From assembly GCA_000827325.1 (NCBI GenBank), contig KN832881.1, positions 1,138,616-1,202,615 of the forward strand: 64,000 bases of DNA. The letters run 5' to 3'. Below are positions 1 to 10,781 of this stretch, in pieces (position 1 is the stretch's first letter; each line of letters starts with the position of its first letter). This stretch comes from Oidiodendron maius Zn (lineage: Eukaryota > Ascomycota > Leotiomycetes > Myxotrichaceae). The position numbers and the translations under genes were made by a program. The notes beneath the pieces were generated by a model. The model had not been told where the DNA came from. It searched no databases and worked only from the letters and a program-made list of their open reading frames with translations.

Positions 1-3000
1 ATCACTGGAGTATGGCTGGAAGGTCGAGAGACATATTATTGATGGCGACTTCATCATCTTCAACCGTCAGCCCTCTTTGCATAAAGAGTCCATGATGGGT
101 CACAGAGTACGAGTGATGCCATACTCGACGTTCCGACTTAATCTGTCTGTGACTTCCCCGTACAACGCTGATTTCGATGGTGATGAAATGAACTTGCATG
201 TTCCTCAGACAGAAGAGACGAGAGCTGAAGTTATGCAACTCTGTATGGTTCCTCTCAATATTGTCTCTCCTCAACGGAATGGCCCTCTCATGGGTATTGT
301 GCAAGATACTCTTGCAGGTGTCTACAAGATGTGTCGTCGTGATGTCTTTCTCACAAAAGAGCAAGTAATGAACATTCTGCTCTGGGTGCCGGAATGGGAT
401 GGTGTAATTCCGCAGCCAGCAATTTTCAAACCGCGCCCAAGATGGACTGGGAAGCAGCTCATCAGCATGGTCATCCCCAAGATTGTTAATCTTCATATGC
501 GAAGCGATGACAAGGCTGACGATTCACCTCTGAAAGATGAAGGCCTTCTTGTACACGGTGGCGACCTGATGTACGGTCTCCTGACGAAGAAGAATGTCGG
601 GGCCACTGGAGGCGGAATCATTCACATAATTTTCAACGAACAGGGCCCAGACGCTGCCATGGCCTTTTTCAACGGCTGCCAGCGAGTCGTTAACTACTGG
701 CTTTTGCACAATGGCTTCAGCATTGGTATTGGTGATACAATTCCTGACAAAGCCACTATTGAAAAGATCGAAGAGGCTATTGCCAAGGAGAAAAATAAAG
801 TCGCAGAGCTCACTGCCAGCGCTACTGCTAACACTCTTGAATCTCTTCCGGGTATGAACGTTCGAGAGACCTTTGAGAGTCAAGTTTCGAAGGCTTTGAA
901 TACCGCCCGTGACCAAGCCGGTACGAGAACCGAGAAGAGTTTAAAGGATAGTAACAATGCTGTGCAGATGGCTCGCTCTGGTTCCAAAGGATCTACCATC
1001 AATATCTCTCAGATGACTGCCCTGGTCGGCCAACAGTCAGTTGAAGGCAAGCGTATTCCTTTCGGGTTCAAATATCGAACCCTTCCACATTTCACTAAGG
1101 ATGATTACTCGCCTGAATCCCGCGGGTTTGTTGAGAACTCGTACCTTAGAGGTCTCACACCCACGGAGTTCTTCTTCCACGCTATGGCAGGTCGCGAGGG
1201 TCTCATTGACACCGCTGTAAAGACTGCTGAGACTGGATACATCCAAAGGCGACTTGTTAAAGCCCTTGAAGATGTTATGGCCAAGTATGATGGCACAGTT
1301 AGAAACTCTCTCGGCGACATCGTTCAATTTGTGTACGGAGAAGACGGCCTGGACGGCGTCCACATCGAGAAGCAGCGTGTCGATCATATCAACATGTCCG
1401 ACAGAGATTTTGCTAATCGGTATCGTCTTGACGTTATGGATGAGCAAAATCCTATCTCCTCTGATCTTCTGGAGCATGCAAACGAGCTTGCTGGCGACCT
1501 CACAGTACAACAGTTACTGGACGAAGAATGGGAACAACTCAAGATCGACCGCCAGATGTTGCGTGAGGTCAACGTGAAGAAGAAGGACGATGAAATGATG
1601 CAACTTCCTTTGAACATTGTCCGAATCATTGATAGTGCGAGACGACTTTTCAAGGTCGACGACTCTCAGCGCAGCGATTTGCATCCAGCGGAGGTTATAC
1701 CGCGAGTGCAGCAGTTACTTGAGCGCATGGTTATTGTTCGTGGTGACGATGCATTATCGAAAGAAGCTCAATTCAATGCAACATTACTAATCAAAGCACA
1801 ACTGCGGTCACGACTCGCCTATAAGCGCATTGCTCTACATATGAGACTCAACAAGCTAGCATTCGCTCATGTTCTTGGGGAACTGGAGAGTCGTTTCACA
1901 CGAGCACTCGTCAATCCTGGAGAGATGGTTGGTGTTCTTGCTGCACAATCCATTGGAGAACCCGCTACCCAAATGACGCTGAATACTTTCCATTTTGCTG
2001 GTGTGTCCTCGAAGAACGTCACCCTGGGTGTTCCTCGTCTTAAGGAGATTCTAAACGTTGCCACTAATATCAAAACTCCCTCGATGGTTGTCTATCAAGA
2101 TGGAGAAGATTTGACTCAGGAGTCTTGCAAGATTTTGCGTAGCTCAGTCGAGCACACTAATCTGCGTTCGGTCACATTCTCCACTGAGATCTATCACGAC
2201 CCGGACATCATGTCTACCAGCATTCCTCAGGATCTGGATATGGTGGAGTCGTATTTCATCATACCGGAAGACAGCCATGATGCGCCAGAAAATCAGTCTA
2301 GATGGCTTCTTCGTCTCACACTTAACCGGCAAAAGATGCTGGATAAGGGACTGAAGGTTGATGATGTTGCCATGAAAATCAAGGAGAATTACCCGAAAGA
2401 CCTTGCAGTTATTTTCAGCGATAACAATGCAGAGGAGCAAGTGATTCGTATTCGAATGATCAAGCAAAACGACTCCAAATACGAGGATGACGAAATCGAA
2501 GAGGATATCATGCTGAAGAGACTTGAGGCACACATTCTTGACACCTTGACCTTACGCGGGGTGCCGGGCATTGACCGGGCATTTTTGAACAAGGATATCA
2601 AGCTTATCACAACGCCTGAAGGAGCTTTATTAGCTAATAAAGAAGATCCTCGTTGTGTCGAGTGGTATCTTGATACGAGTGGGACCGCCCTTGCCCAGGT
2701 TCTCACAGTTCCTGGCGTGGATACGAGACGCACGTACTCCAATCACTTCATTCAGGTCTTCGAGGTCTTTGGAATCGAAGCTACTCGCTCAGCATTGATG
2801 CGTGAATTGACTCAGGTGTTAGCTTTCGATGGTTCTTATGTGAATCATCGCCACCTTGCTCTGCTTGTTGATGTCATGACATCTCGTGGCCATTTGATGG
2901 CTATTACTCGCCATGGCATCAATCGTGCTGATACTGGTGCCTTGATGAGATGTTCATTTGAAGAGACGGTCGAAATTCTTCTGGAAGCTGCGGCTGTTGG

Positions 3001-4144
3001 AGAACTCGATGACTGCCGCGGTATATCCGAGAACGTCATGCTTGGCCAACTAGCTCCCATGGGAACTGGCGAACTGGACGTCCTCTTGGATCCTAAAATG
3101 CTGGAGACTGTAATCTCTGATAACGGCAGAATGAATCTCATGCCTGGTCTTGCTGCCAAGGGCGCAGATGGAGGTGCTGCCACTCCGTATGATAGCGGTT
3201 CTCCTCTGATGGAGAGCGGATATCTGGGCACGCCGGACTACCAAGCAGCCTTCTCTCCTATGAACGAAGCAGTTACACCAGGTCATCGTGGATTTGGAAC
3301 GGACTATGGATCTACGGTTGGTGATGGAGGCTTCGGCAACGCGACTAGTCCCTATGGCGGCATGAGAAGCCCTGGTGGGGTTGGATACTCCCCATCCAGC
3401 CCCTTCAGTACCTCTCCTATGTCCCCAGGATATTCACCGCAATCTCCCGGTTATAGCCCGACTTCTCCTATGATGGGTGCAACCAGTCCTAGCTATGCAG
3501 TCTCGCCACGATTTTCTCCCGTATCACCGGCATTTACACCGACGTCTCCCGCATATAGCCCAACTTCGCCGTCGTTCGTATCGCCGACTAGTCCATCCTA
3601 CTCCCCGACGAGCCCCAACTATTCGCCTACGTCTCCGAATATGCATGCGTCCCCGACTTCTCCGTCTTATAGCCCCACATCTCCTTCATACTCGCCGACC
3701 AGCCCTAATTACAGCCCCACGAGTCCCAACTTCACCGGTAGCAAAACATCTCCCGGCTCTGGCCTATCTCCAACAGTATGTACTTCGCACGCCAGCTTGA
3801 ATGAGATCTAACGATGAAACAGAGCCCTGTCTATAGTCCAAGTTCGCCAAATTGGAGGTGAGTAATTCAACGTGGATTATTATCCTGATGTGTGCTGCTT
3901 TTGTGTCAGTGTAAACTAACTGTTCTTCAGTCCTACAAGCCCACAACACCAGGGTGCTGTCACTTCACCTAAGTACTCACCTACTTCGCCTTCATAGTAA
4001 GTTAATTTGCCCGCTTTGCTGTGAAGAAATTTTCTAACATGTTCTGTAGTTCGCCGACCAGCCCTCAGTTTTCTCCTACGTAAAGAACACTAGATTCCAT
4101 TCTTTAGACTGGCACTAACAATTTTCAGATCTCCTCGCGGCTAA
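1..4144 (+). CDS. RPB1: RNA polymerase II largest subunit, 5'-truncated by window edge
   Basis: Catalytic largest subunit of RNA polymerase II, nuclear. The reading frame is open from base 2; the first roughly 480 residues of a normal ~1,740-residue Rpb1 lie outside. Seen: the Mg-binding NADFDGDE motif just after the left edge, the bridge-helix region ([11 protein letters not shown]), the trigger-loop region ([19 protein letters not shown]), and a C-terminal domain of more than 20 YSPTSPS-like heptads from about 3390. Exons by splice consensus and frame: 1-3775, 3823-3857, 3931-3996, 4050-4079, 4129-4144. All four visible introns fall inside the heptad domain, and the joins restore heptads each time, ending in SPTSPRG. 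Every join keeps frame, so this model is firm. The 3' neighbour TAF9 is convergent, 1.4 kb away. Confidence 0.97.
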
Positions 4145-5535
4145 GAATCCACCGCGGCATCTCAGTAATGTACCAACAATACCAAAAAGATTCTGCATCA
4201 AGGTTTCAGGGAGTTCTCGGATTTGTCTTCTAGCATTTGGTTTCACTGGCGCATGGAGGGTGCATTATGCGATCAAATAAAGGAATGAAAGCGATTCTGC
4301 TTTTATGTCTCCAATTTACAGCCAACCAAAATTGTACTTGGGCTGAATTTCCGAAGAAAGACGATTTACTCTGCGAACCGCATGATAACTGAAGATAGAG
4401 GAAGGAGCTTTCGTAGATGCCACAATTAAAATGTGTTTACGAATTGCACTGTTTTAGGTGACTAATTACAGCTAGTGATATTTAACCCTTCTCGTACAAT
4501 ATTGTAATATTGCATCCAGGCTGTCTAGCTGCAAGGAAATAGGTTGGGACTGCTTGAACATGACACCCGACAGGTGTTTTCAAGGGAAATATCAATCAAC
4601 TTATGGCTAGGATTTTGCTCCAATTGTAGGGTGCATGATGTTCATCTAAAGAATCCGCGGCAATCGCTACCCCTGAGTCCACCTCGGCTAATTACCGCTG
4701 ATATTATTTATTCATTCTGCTGGGGCAACTCGATGCTCTGGTAGCCGACGTGGCCTGGACAATACTATTATTATATTTAAGATAGTTCGAGCGAACAGAG
4801 TCTGGGGATTTTTTTCTTCTTTCCTTTCTTGGCCCATTGAAGTAATGTCTCTATTGAGGACATAGACCTCGACAAGCCGTTAGCTACGATGTTTCTGACT
4901 CGCTCTATCTTAACCACTGAACACCTCTTTCATATATCATGTGGCTATTGTGGGTAATGCAGGCAGAAAAACCTAGCGACCATCTAAAGTTGGAAACAGA
5001 TGTTGGCTGAAACGAAGGGTAAAACGAATTAGAGACATAGGCAAGAATGAAAAGGTTAGAGGGAGATAGTAGTAAAATCACTTCTTCTATGATAGGTGGC
5101 TTCCTCCCTCGTTAGTATCTACCTAAGAATTCAACTCTGGCAACAAAGAACCGGAGCAGTTCACATGTTTTGGTTATGTCACCCTCGCCTTCCCGGCTAG
5201 GATTTCTTTACGGGGATGAAATTGAGGCACCATAGCAATACACGATGAGAGTTAGGCGGAAAATAGAGGGTGGGTTGGCGGAGTGGAGATCCAAGCAAAG
5301 GATACGCTTCTCTTCCATGCTTGCTCGCGAAGAACTTGGCCCGGTACCAACAACACATGCCGTCACTAGAGATTTCCCACAACGACTTGAACGGAAAGAA
5401 TTGAATTCTCTCTATTAGATTGTAGTACAACCCAATTTTGGGTACCTCGTATGGTTTATCCCTGGCTGATACTTCATAGCCTCCCATACCCCAGTCATTT
5501 TTCGCCAACGCCAAATTTGATATGCAAAAGGATGC
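4145..5535. other. Intergenic, RPB1 / TAF9 convergent ends
   Basis: Holds the 3' flanks of two convergent genes. Only short open frames without family character occur here, and there is a T-run near 4808. No RNA gene or repeat was seen. Confidence 0.6.
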
Positions 5536-6288
5536 TCAATCTCCGCCCTCCATGTCTTGATCCACGTCAGCCCCAAAGATATCGTCCATCGTGCCGCCTT
5601 CATCGCCATCCTCATTATCTTCTGCAGTTAGATCTTCTGTTGCCTGGACGCCTTCCATACCCTCTCCGGCTCCTTCATCCTCCGTCTCCCATTCCTCTTT
5701 AAGTCCCCAAGGAACACCGGTCAAGACAAACCTCTCACTGGGTAGCCTAACGCCCCATTCATTTTGTAGCACCCTTGGTAGAGCAACCTTGTTCCTCGCA
5801 TGTGCAGTCTCTAGGAGAAACTCCTTACTGAGCCCTCCGCCATTCCCCCCACCGAACTGATATTGTAATCGGCTTTGAATGGCCAGTTGTACCGCGTTGA
5901 CGCTAACCTGTCCATCTGCATCTCGAAAGCTCCCAGGCGGCGGTGCATCTTTAGCCCTTGTCTGTTGCGACAGATATGCGTCGGAAGAGAGGTGCAGGGC
6001 GTCGGAGAGGATGGAGGAAGAGTGTCTGTAGGCAAAATCAAGCAGCTGGAGCGGGACACGCTCTTGGTAGGCTGTCACACCAAGGGAGGAGAGTAGCATG
6101 TGGATCAATCGTGCGTCCCGGGGTCTTTTGGAGAGGCCGTTGTCTTGGAGAGATGTAAGAGGTATGGCCGGATTCGCGATCGGCACCGCTACTGGGGCGG
6201 GCTGTGACGCAGGCGCTGGCTGAGGAGGTGAATTTATGTGCCCATTGGTTTGGGGAGCAGTAGCATCATCGCCATTAACTTCAGCCAT
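5536..6288 (-). CDS. TAF9: TFIID/SAGA subunit TAF9
   Basis: TBP-associated factor 9, a histone-fold protein that pairs with TAF6 and is shared by TFIID and SAGA, acting at RNA polymerase II promoters. The 250-residue protein is encoded without an intron. A Pro/Ala-rich leader (residues 1-50) is followed by the histone fold starting RDARLIHMLLSSLGV, with helices reaching about residue 150, then the conserved downstream segment VALPRV...ERFVLTG that is typical of TAF9, and an acidic Asp/Glu/Gly tail. The start at 6288 is the first ATG of the frame and gives normal length. It is divergent from HIS4, sharing a 432-base promoter region. The fungal proteins are longer than metazoan TAF9 because of the leader and acidic tail. 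I see no real alternative identity. Confidence 0.9.
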   Translation of the reverse strand: MAEVNGDDATAPQTNGHINSPPQPAPASQPAPVAVPIANPAIPLTSLQDNGLSKRPRDARLIHMLLSSLGVTAYQERVPLQLLDFAYRHSSSILSDALHLSSDAYLSQQTRAKDAPPPGSFRDADGQVSVNAVQLAIQSRLQYQFGGGNGGGLSKEFLLETAHARNKVALPRVLQNEWGVRLPSERFVLTGVPWGLKEEWETEDEGAGEGMEGVQATEDLTAEDNEDGDEGGTMDDIFGADVDQDMEGGD

Positions 6289-6720
6289 TTTGAGGGTGAG
6301 GAAACAGCCCGGCGTCTAAATCGGAACAGTTTCTCACCTGCTGCAGTCGGTAGTCCTCCCCTTAGCCAGGTTCCTATTCAGGTAGGACGAATAAAACAGG
6401 AAGCAGCGAGTTCATCAAGATATTGTTCACGGCAGATGACAGCGCCAGTCTGCGCGGCAATGGATGGCTGCTGGCGAGGTAAAAGCGACGAGAATGAAGC
6501 ATAGAGATCGATGTCGCGTTTAAGCTATTTCCAAACCCGATCTTCAATCCGCTTACATAAGCGCAGCTGATTTGCTTACATAATAAATACTGCCCCTCTT
6601 CCCCACCAAAATTGATGCGGACTCGGAGTTTTCTTGGGAATTTATTTCCAGGAATCTATACTCTTGAGTCACCGTATCTACACTTTGATCCCTCGTCTTT
6701 GACACCCCGCGCTCTCCAAT
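6289..6720. promoter_or_regulatory. Shared divergent promoter, TAF9 / HIS4
   Basis: This 432-base stretch separates two divergent starts. It includes an AT-rich patch near 6575-6595 and a perfect Gcn4/CpcA-type site at 6665-6671 close to HIS4, which is annotated separately. Confidence 0.55.
6665..6671 (+). promoter_or_regulatory. CpcA/Gcn4-type site TGAGTCA
   Basis: A perfect TGAGTCA lies 49 bases before the HIS4 start codon. The bZIP factor Gcn4 (CPC1/CpcA in filamentous fungi) binds TGASTCA and raises amino-acid biosynthesis genes on starvation; HIS4 and Neurospora his-3 are classic targets. A seven-base match can occur by chance, but its place in front of this gene makes it credible. Confidence 0.6.
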
Positions 6721-9433
6721 ATGGAGACCACTCTGCCTCTCCCTTTAATTCCCAGTGTCAGCTTCGAGAATGCTCCCTCCGAATCCGACAGCTGCTTGAC
6801 CCAAACCCAATTGTCCTATCTCGGATGCGTTTACCTCAAGGCGAACAGCCAGAATATCGACCTCCTATTTCAATTCCTTCAAAAGCACGTGGATATTGAG
6901 GCGTACGTGGATGTGACAGCAATACATTTAGTCGATGACATTATCTCGATTTTAGACGCTGGCGCACGCAAGGTCTTCGTAATTCCTAGTCGGGTCCCAG
7001 AATTGAAGGCGTATGCAGATCGCGTACTCCCTCTTCTCTCAGCACAAGATCAAGCTCCTCCGGATGAGATAATATCCAACGGCGTCCTAGTCAACGCAGA
7101 AAATGCAGAGTCTTTGTCTAGTTCATGCCTGCAGAACCTGAAGGCGCGCAAGGTGACACCAATCCTACTCGTTGGTCCGACTACCGACACCGGCTTCACT
7201 CTAAAAGTTGCTAGAGAACTCTCCGCCATTCCAATTATACCGGTGGATCACCTCACATTAAACAAGGCTGAGAAGGGACGAGTTTCGGTTCCCACCCTTA
7301 TAGCTGGGTCATGGTCGTCGGATAGACCAGACGGTCTGATTCCGACCGTGGTCACAAATGAAGGAGGGGTAGCCTTAGGGCTGGTATATAGCAATGAAAA
7401 AAGTCTGACAGAGTCGATGAAAACTGGAACTGGAGTATATCAAAGTCGCAAGCGAGGACTATGGTATAAAGGAGCTACTTCAGGAGATACGCAAGAATTA
7501 GTCCGTATATCTCTCGATTGCGACCAAGATTGTTTGAAATTCGTCGTTCGTCAGAAAGGCCGAGGTACGTACCAAAGACTGGTTTTATACCTAACTAACT
7601 TTTCTTTAGGTTTCTGCCACCTACCCCAATCAACATGTTTTGGCGAGCTTCGAGGCCTTTCAAAGCTGGAAAAGACTCTCCTGTCGAGAAAAGTCTCGGC
7701 CCCGGAAGGGTCATATACATCACGCTTATTCTCAGACGAAAAGCTCTTACGGGCTAAAATAATGGAGGAGGCTGAGGAGCTATGTGATGCAAAGTCTAAA
7801 GAGGATATTGCATTCGAAGCTGCTGATCTCATATATTTCGCATTGACGAAAGCTGTTAGTGCTGGGGTGAGCCTTACAGATATAGAACGCAGCCTTGATG
7901 CCAAGAGTGTGAAGGTTAAGAGAAGACAAGGCAATGCAAAAGGACAATGGGCTGCAAAAGAAGGGATAACAAACGCACCTACTTCTAGGCCCAGAGCGGA
8001 GAATATTCCGCAGAAATTTACCGTGCAGCCCTCTGAGCTGAATAGCGAACGGATTGCTATGAAGCGCTATGATGTTTCAACCACTTCAGAAGCTGAATTA
8101 AGAGAAGTGTTGCAGAGACCTTCACAAAAGTCTTCTGAAGTAATAATGGGCATTGTAAGTCCAATTATCAAAGACGTGAGAACTGGAGGAGACAAGGCGC
8201 TGCTTGGCTACACTCACAAATTTGAAAAGGCAACATCACTTATGTCTCCTGTTCTCAAAGCTCCATTCCCACAATCTCTTATGAGTCTTTCTCCAGAAAC
8301 TATCGAAGCGATAGATGTTTCATTTGAGAACATCCGCAAATTCCATGCAGCTCAGAAAGAAGAAAAGCCATTGCGAGTAGAGACGATGCCTGGAATCGTC
8401 TGTAGCAGATTTGCTAGACCAATTGAGCGGGTTGGTCTCTACATTCCAGGTGGTACAGCGGTTTTACCAAGTACAGCTCTCATGCTTGGCGTACCTGCCA
8501 TGGTCGCTGGTTGCAAAAAGATCGTCTTCGCATCACCGCCTCGCGCTGATGGTAGCATATCGCCAGAGATTGTCTATGCTGCCCACAAAACCGGCGCAGA
8601 GAGTATTGTCCTAGCTGGTGGAGCTCAGGCTGTGGCTGCCATGGCATATGGCACTGAAAGCGTTAGCAAGGTAGATAAAATCCTGGGTCCAGGCAACCAA
8701 TTTGTCACGGCAGCCAAGATGTATGTCAACAATGACACCAATGCCGGCGTTGGCATCGACATGCCTGCTGGCCCATCGGAGGTTTTGGTAATCGCAGACA
8801 AAGAGGCAAACCCAGCTTTCGTGGCTTCTGACCTCTTGTCACAAGCTGAACATGGAATTGATAGCCAAGTAATTCTAATTGCCGTCGACATGTCAGAGCA
8901 AGAGCTGGTAGCTATCGAAGACGAGCTGCACACACAGGCTATAGCATTACCCCGAGTAGACATTGTCAAGGGTGCCATTTCGCACTCTGTAACGCTTCAG
9001 GTCAAGAATGTTCAAGAGGCTATGAGACTGAGCAATGAATATGCTCCCGAACATTTAATTCTACAGCTCAAGGATGCAGCAAGTGTTGTTGATCTAGTCG
9101 AGAATGCAGGAAGCGTATTCATAGGTCAGTGGACACCTGAGAGTGTCGGCGACTATTCAGCAGGTGTTAATCACTCACTGCGTAAGTAGCCTTTTCCCCA
9201 GTTAGATGAGTGTGACACTTACCAGGTACGCAGCTACCTATGGATACGCCAAGCAATACTCAGGGGTTAACCTGGGATCGTATGTAAAGCACATAACTAG
9301 CTCGAACTTGACAGCACAAGGTCTGCGAAATGTTGGAGGTGCGGTAATGCAGCTAGCAAAGGTAGAAGAGCTGGAGGCGCACAGGAGGGCAGTAAGTATC
9401 AGGTTGAAATATATGGATGAGAACAGCATATAG
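6721..9433 (+). CDS. HIS4: Trifunctional histidine biosynthesis protein
   Basis: Carries phosphoribosyl-AMP cyclohydrolase, phosphoribosyl-ATP pyrophosphatase and histidinol dehydrogenase, i.e. steps 2, 3 and the last two oxidations of histidine synthesis, in the cytosol. Exons 6721-7564, 7610-9181, 9234-9433 give 871 residues. An N-terminal fungal region leads to the cyclohydrolase (about 215-295, ending GRGFCHLPQSTCFG across intron 1), the pyrophosphatase (about 305-395, with KIMEEAEEL) and the dehydrogenase (about 430-860, with ILGPGNQFVTAAK, SQAEHG and YAPEHL). Intron 1 is 45 bases, a multiple of three and free of stops, so an unspliced reading stays open; the family sequence shows it is an intron. 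It is likely under cross-pathway control (site at 6665). The 3' end is convergent with the 2EXR gene, 55 bases between stops. Confidence 0.96.
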
Positions 9434-9488
9434 GACGGGCGAGGCTAGTAGGATAGAGAAAAGAGGGTATTGTATATCATTAATTATA

Positions 9489-10349
9489 TCACTTAGTCCA
9501 ACCCTTGCTATTAAAATCAATCATGGCCGCCGATTTATCGTAGAGTACGCTCACTATTGGGATCTTCCATTGAGGGTGTTCCCTCGACAGCTCATCGACG
9601 TCCCTCTTCACTTCCTCCAAAAGATCATCCATAGTACTCTCAACCCGATTCAGCCCAACACCCATCCACGGTCGCCCAAGTTGCATGGAAATGTTTGTTT
9701 CGAGTGCTGTCACATATAGCTCCTCCAGTCTCTCGAACTGCATCAAGAGTTCCAATGTCCTGGTCTGGGCGGCCACGTACCACGAGAACCCTGACATCGC
9801 AAAAGCGCGAAGCCCCTTTTTGATGTCATTATTTAACCATCTCATTAGAGTCCCTAGCGAAGATCCCCCAGGGCCATCCAACAGCGAATACGATCCACTA
9901 ATCGGATTTTCGAGGAACAACAAATCCCGCCTCAGACCGAGCAGCGAGAATGGTTTATGTCCTTTTACCATCGTCCTGCAGAACACAACCTCCACGCCAT
10001 CCTCGTGGGTCTCGGGAGGAAGACTTGCCAATTCCCTCTCTCTGGCATCCTGGGCCGTCGGTTCACAGTGGAGCGGCTGGTAGTGTAGAAGTACGACACT
10101 GCGCGCGTCACGGCAGACGTGGAAGATGGTGGGCAGGTTGGAAGTCGCGGAAAAGACTCGCTCGGTGCGTGTTTGAACCCAGGACGTAGCCTTTGGGTCT
10201 GTTGCGCATGTATTAGGAGTAAGTTTCTCCTCTAGCCGGTCCTGTACGGGAACGGCAAAGACATCCACAATGCGTGGGGCGGGGAACATGAATGCCCATA
10301 TTTTGAGTTGGAGCTCTTTGGGCAGGCGGCTGAACTGGGGGAATGTCAT
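9489..10349 (-). CDS. 2EXR-domain protein
   Basis: A 286-residue intronless protein of the fungal 2EXR group, an F-box-like family expanded in filamentous ascomycetes. The N-terminus FPQFSRLPKELQLKIWAFM shows the signature Leu-Pro-x-Glu-[IL]-[QR]-x-x-[IL]-W, and a second characteristic part is LPTIFHVCRDARSVVL. The rest is a moderately hydrophobic helical region with no further motif. Function is unknown; such proteins are guessed to be adaptors or orphan-type products. The frame is whole, with start at the ATG directly before the signature. It converges on HIS4. Confidence 0.8.
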   Translation of the reverse strand: MTFPQFSRLPKELQLKIWAFMFPAPRIVDVFAVPVQDRLEEKLTPNTCATDPKATSWVQTRTERVFSATSNLPTIFHVCRDARSVVLLHYQPLHCEPTAQDARERELASLPPETHEDGVEVVFCRTMVKGHKPFSLLGLRRDLLFLENPISGSYSLLDGPGGSSLGTLMRWLNNDIKKGLRAFAMSGFSWYVAAQTRTLELLMQFERLEELYVTALETNISMQLGRPWMGVGLNRVESTMDDLLEEVKRDVDELSREHPQWKIPIVSVLYDKSAAMIDFNSKGWTK

Positions 10350-10781
10350 CGGAGAGATTTGATGATGCGAGGTTCGGGATCCTTGAGTGATAAACTCTAC
10401 GTTGGTTGGTTTATGCTCGACTCTCCGCGTTGCCCGCCTTTGTTGACAAGCCGAATCCGTAATCGAGCAGGCTAGTAGAAATGCACCTTCACCTTGATAC
10501 AGTGCCGCATCTGGTCGCTTAGCCCTGGGACCCCTTTTCCTGGAGATATACTAGTATACAGTATCAAAAGACTCCTATATGATTAGGCTATTCAGAAAAT
10601 ACACAAAAGGCGCAATGCATTGCAGGCAAGTTATCCCGTCCTGAGCAGAAGCACGTTCGCAGCTCACCTTATTTAAAAAAGGATAGTCAACAGCAGTTAC
10701 GCTGAAATATACGCAAGAATAATCTTTAACATCACTTGTACGTTATATCCGCAAGCATGCGGAGTGAAGTTATTTCGTACG
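10350..10781. other. Intergenic, upstream of 2EXR gene and downstream of FN3 gene
   Basis: Contains the 2EXR gene promoter and the FN3 gene 3' flank. It is mildly AT-rich near 10545-10600, with nothing else recognisable. Confidence 0.5.
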
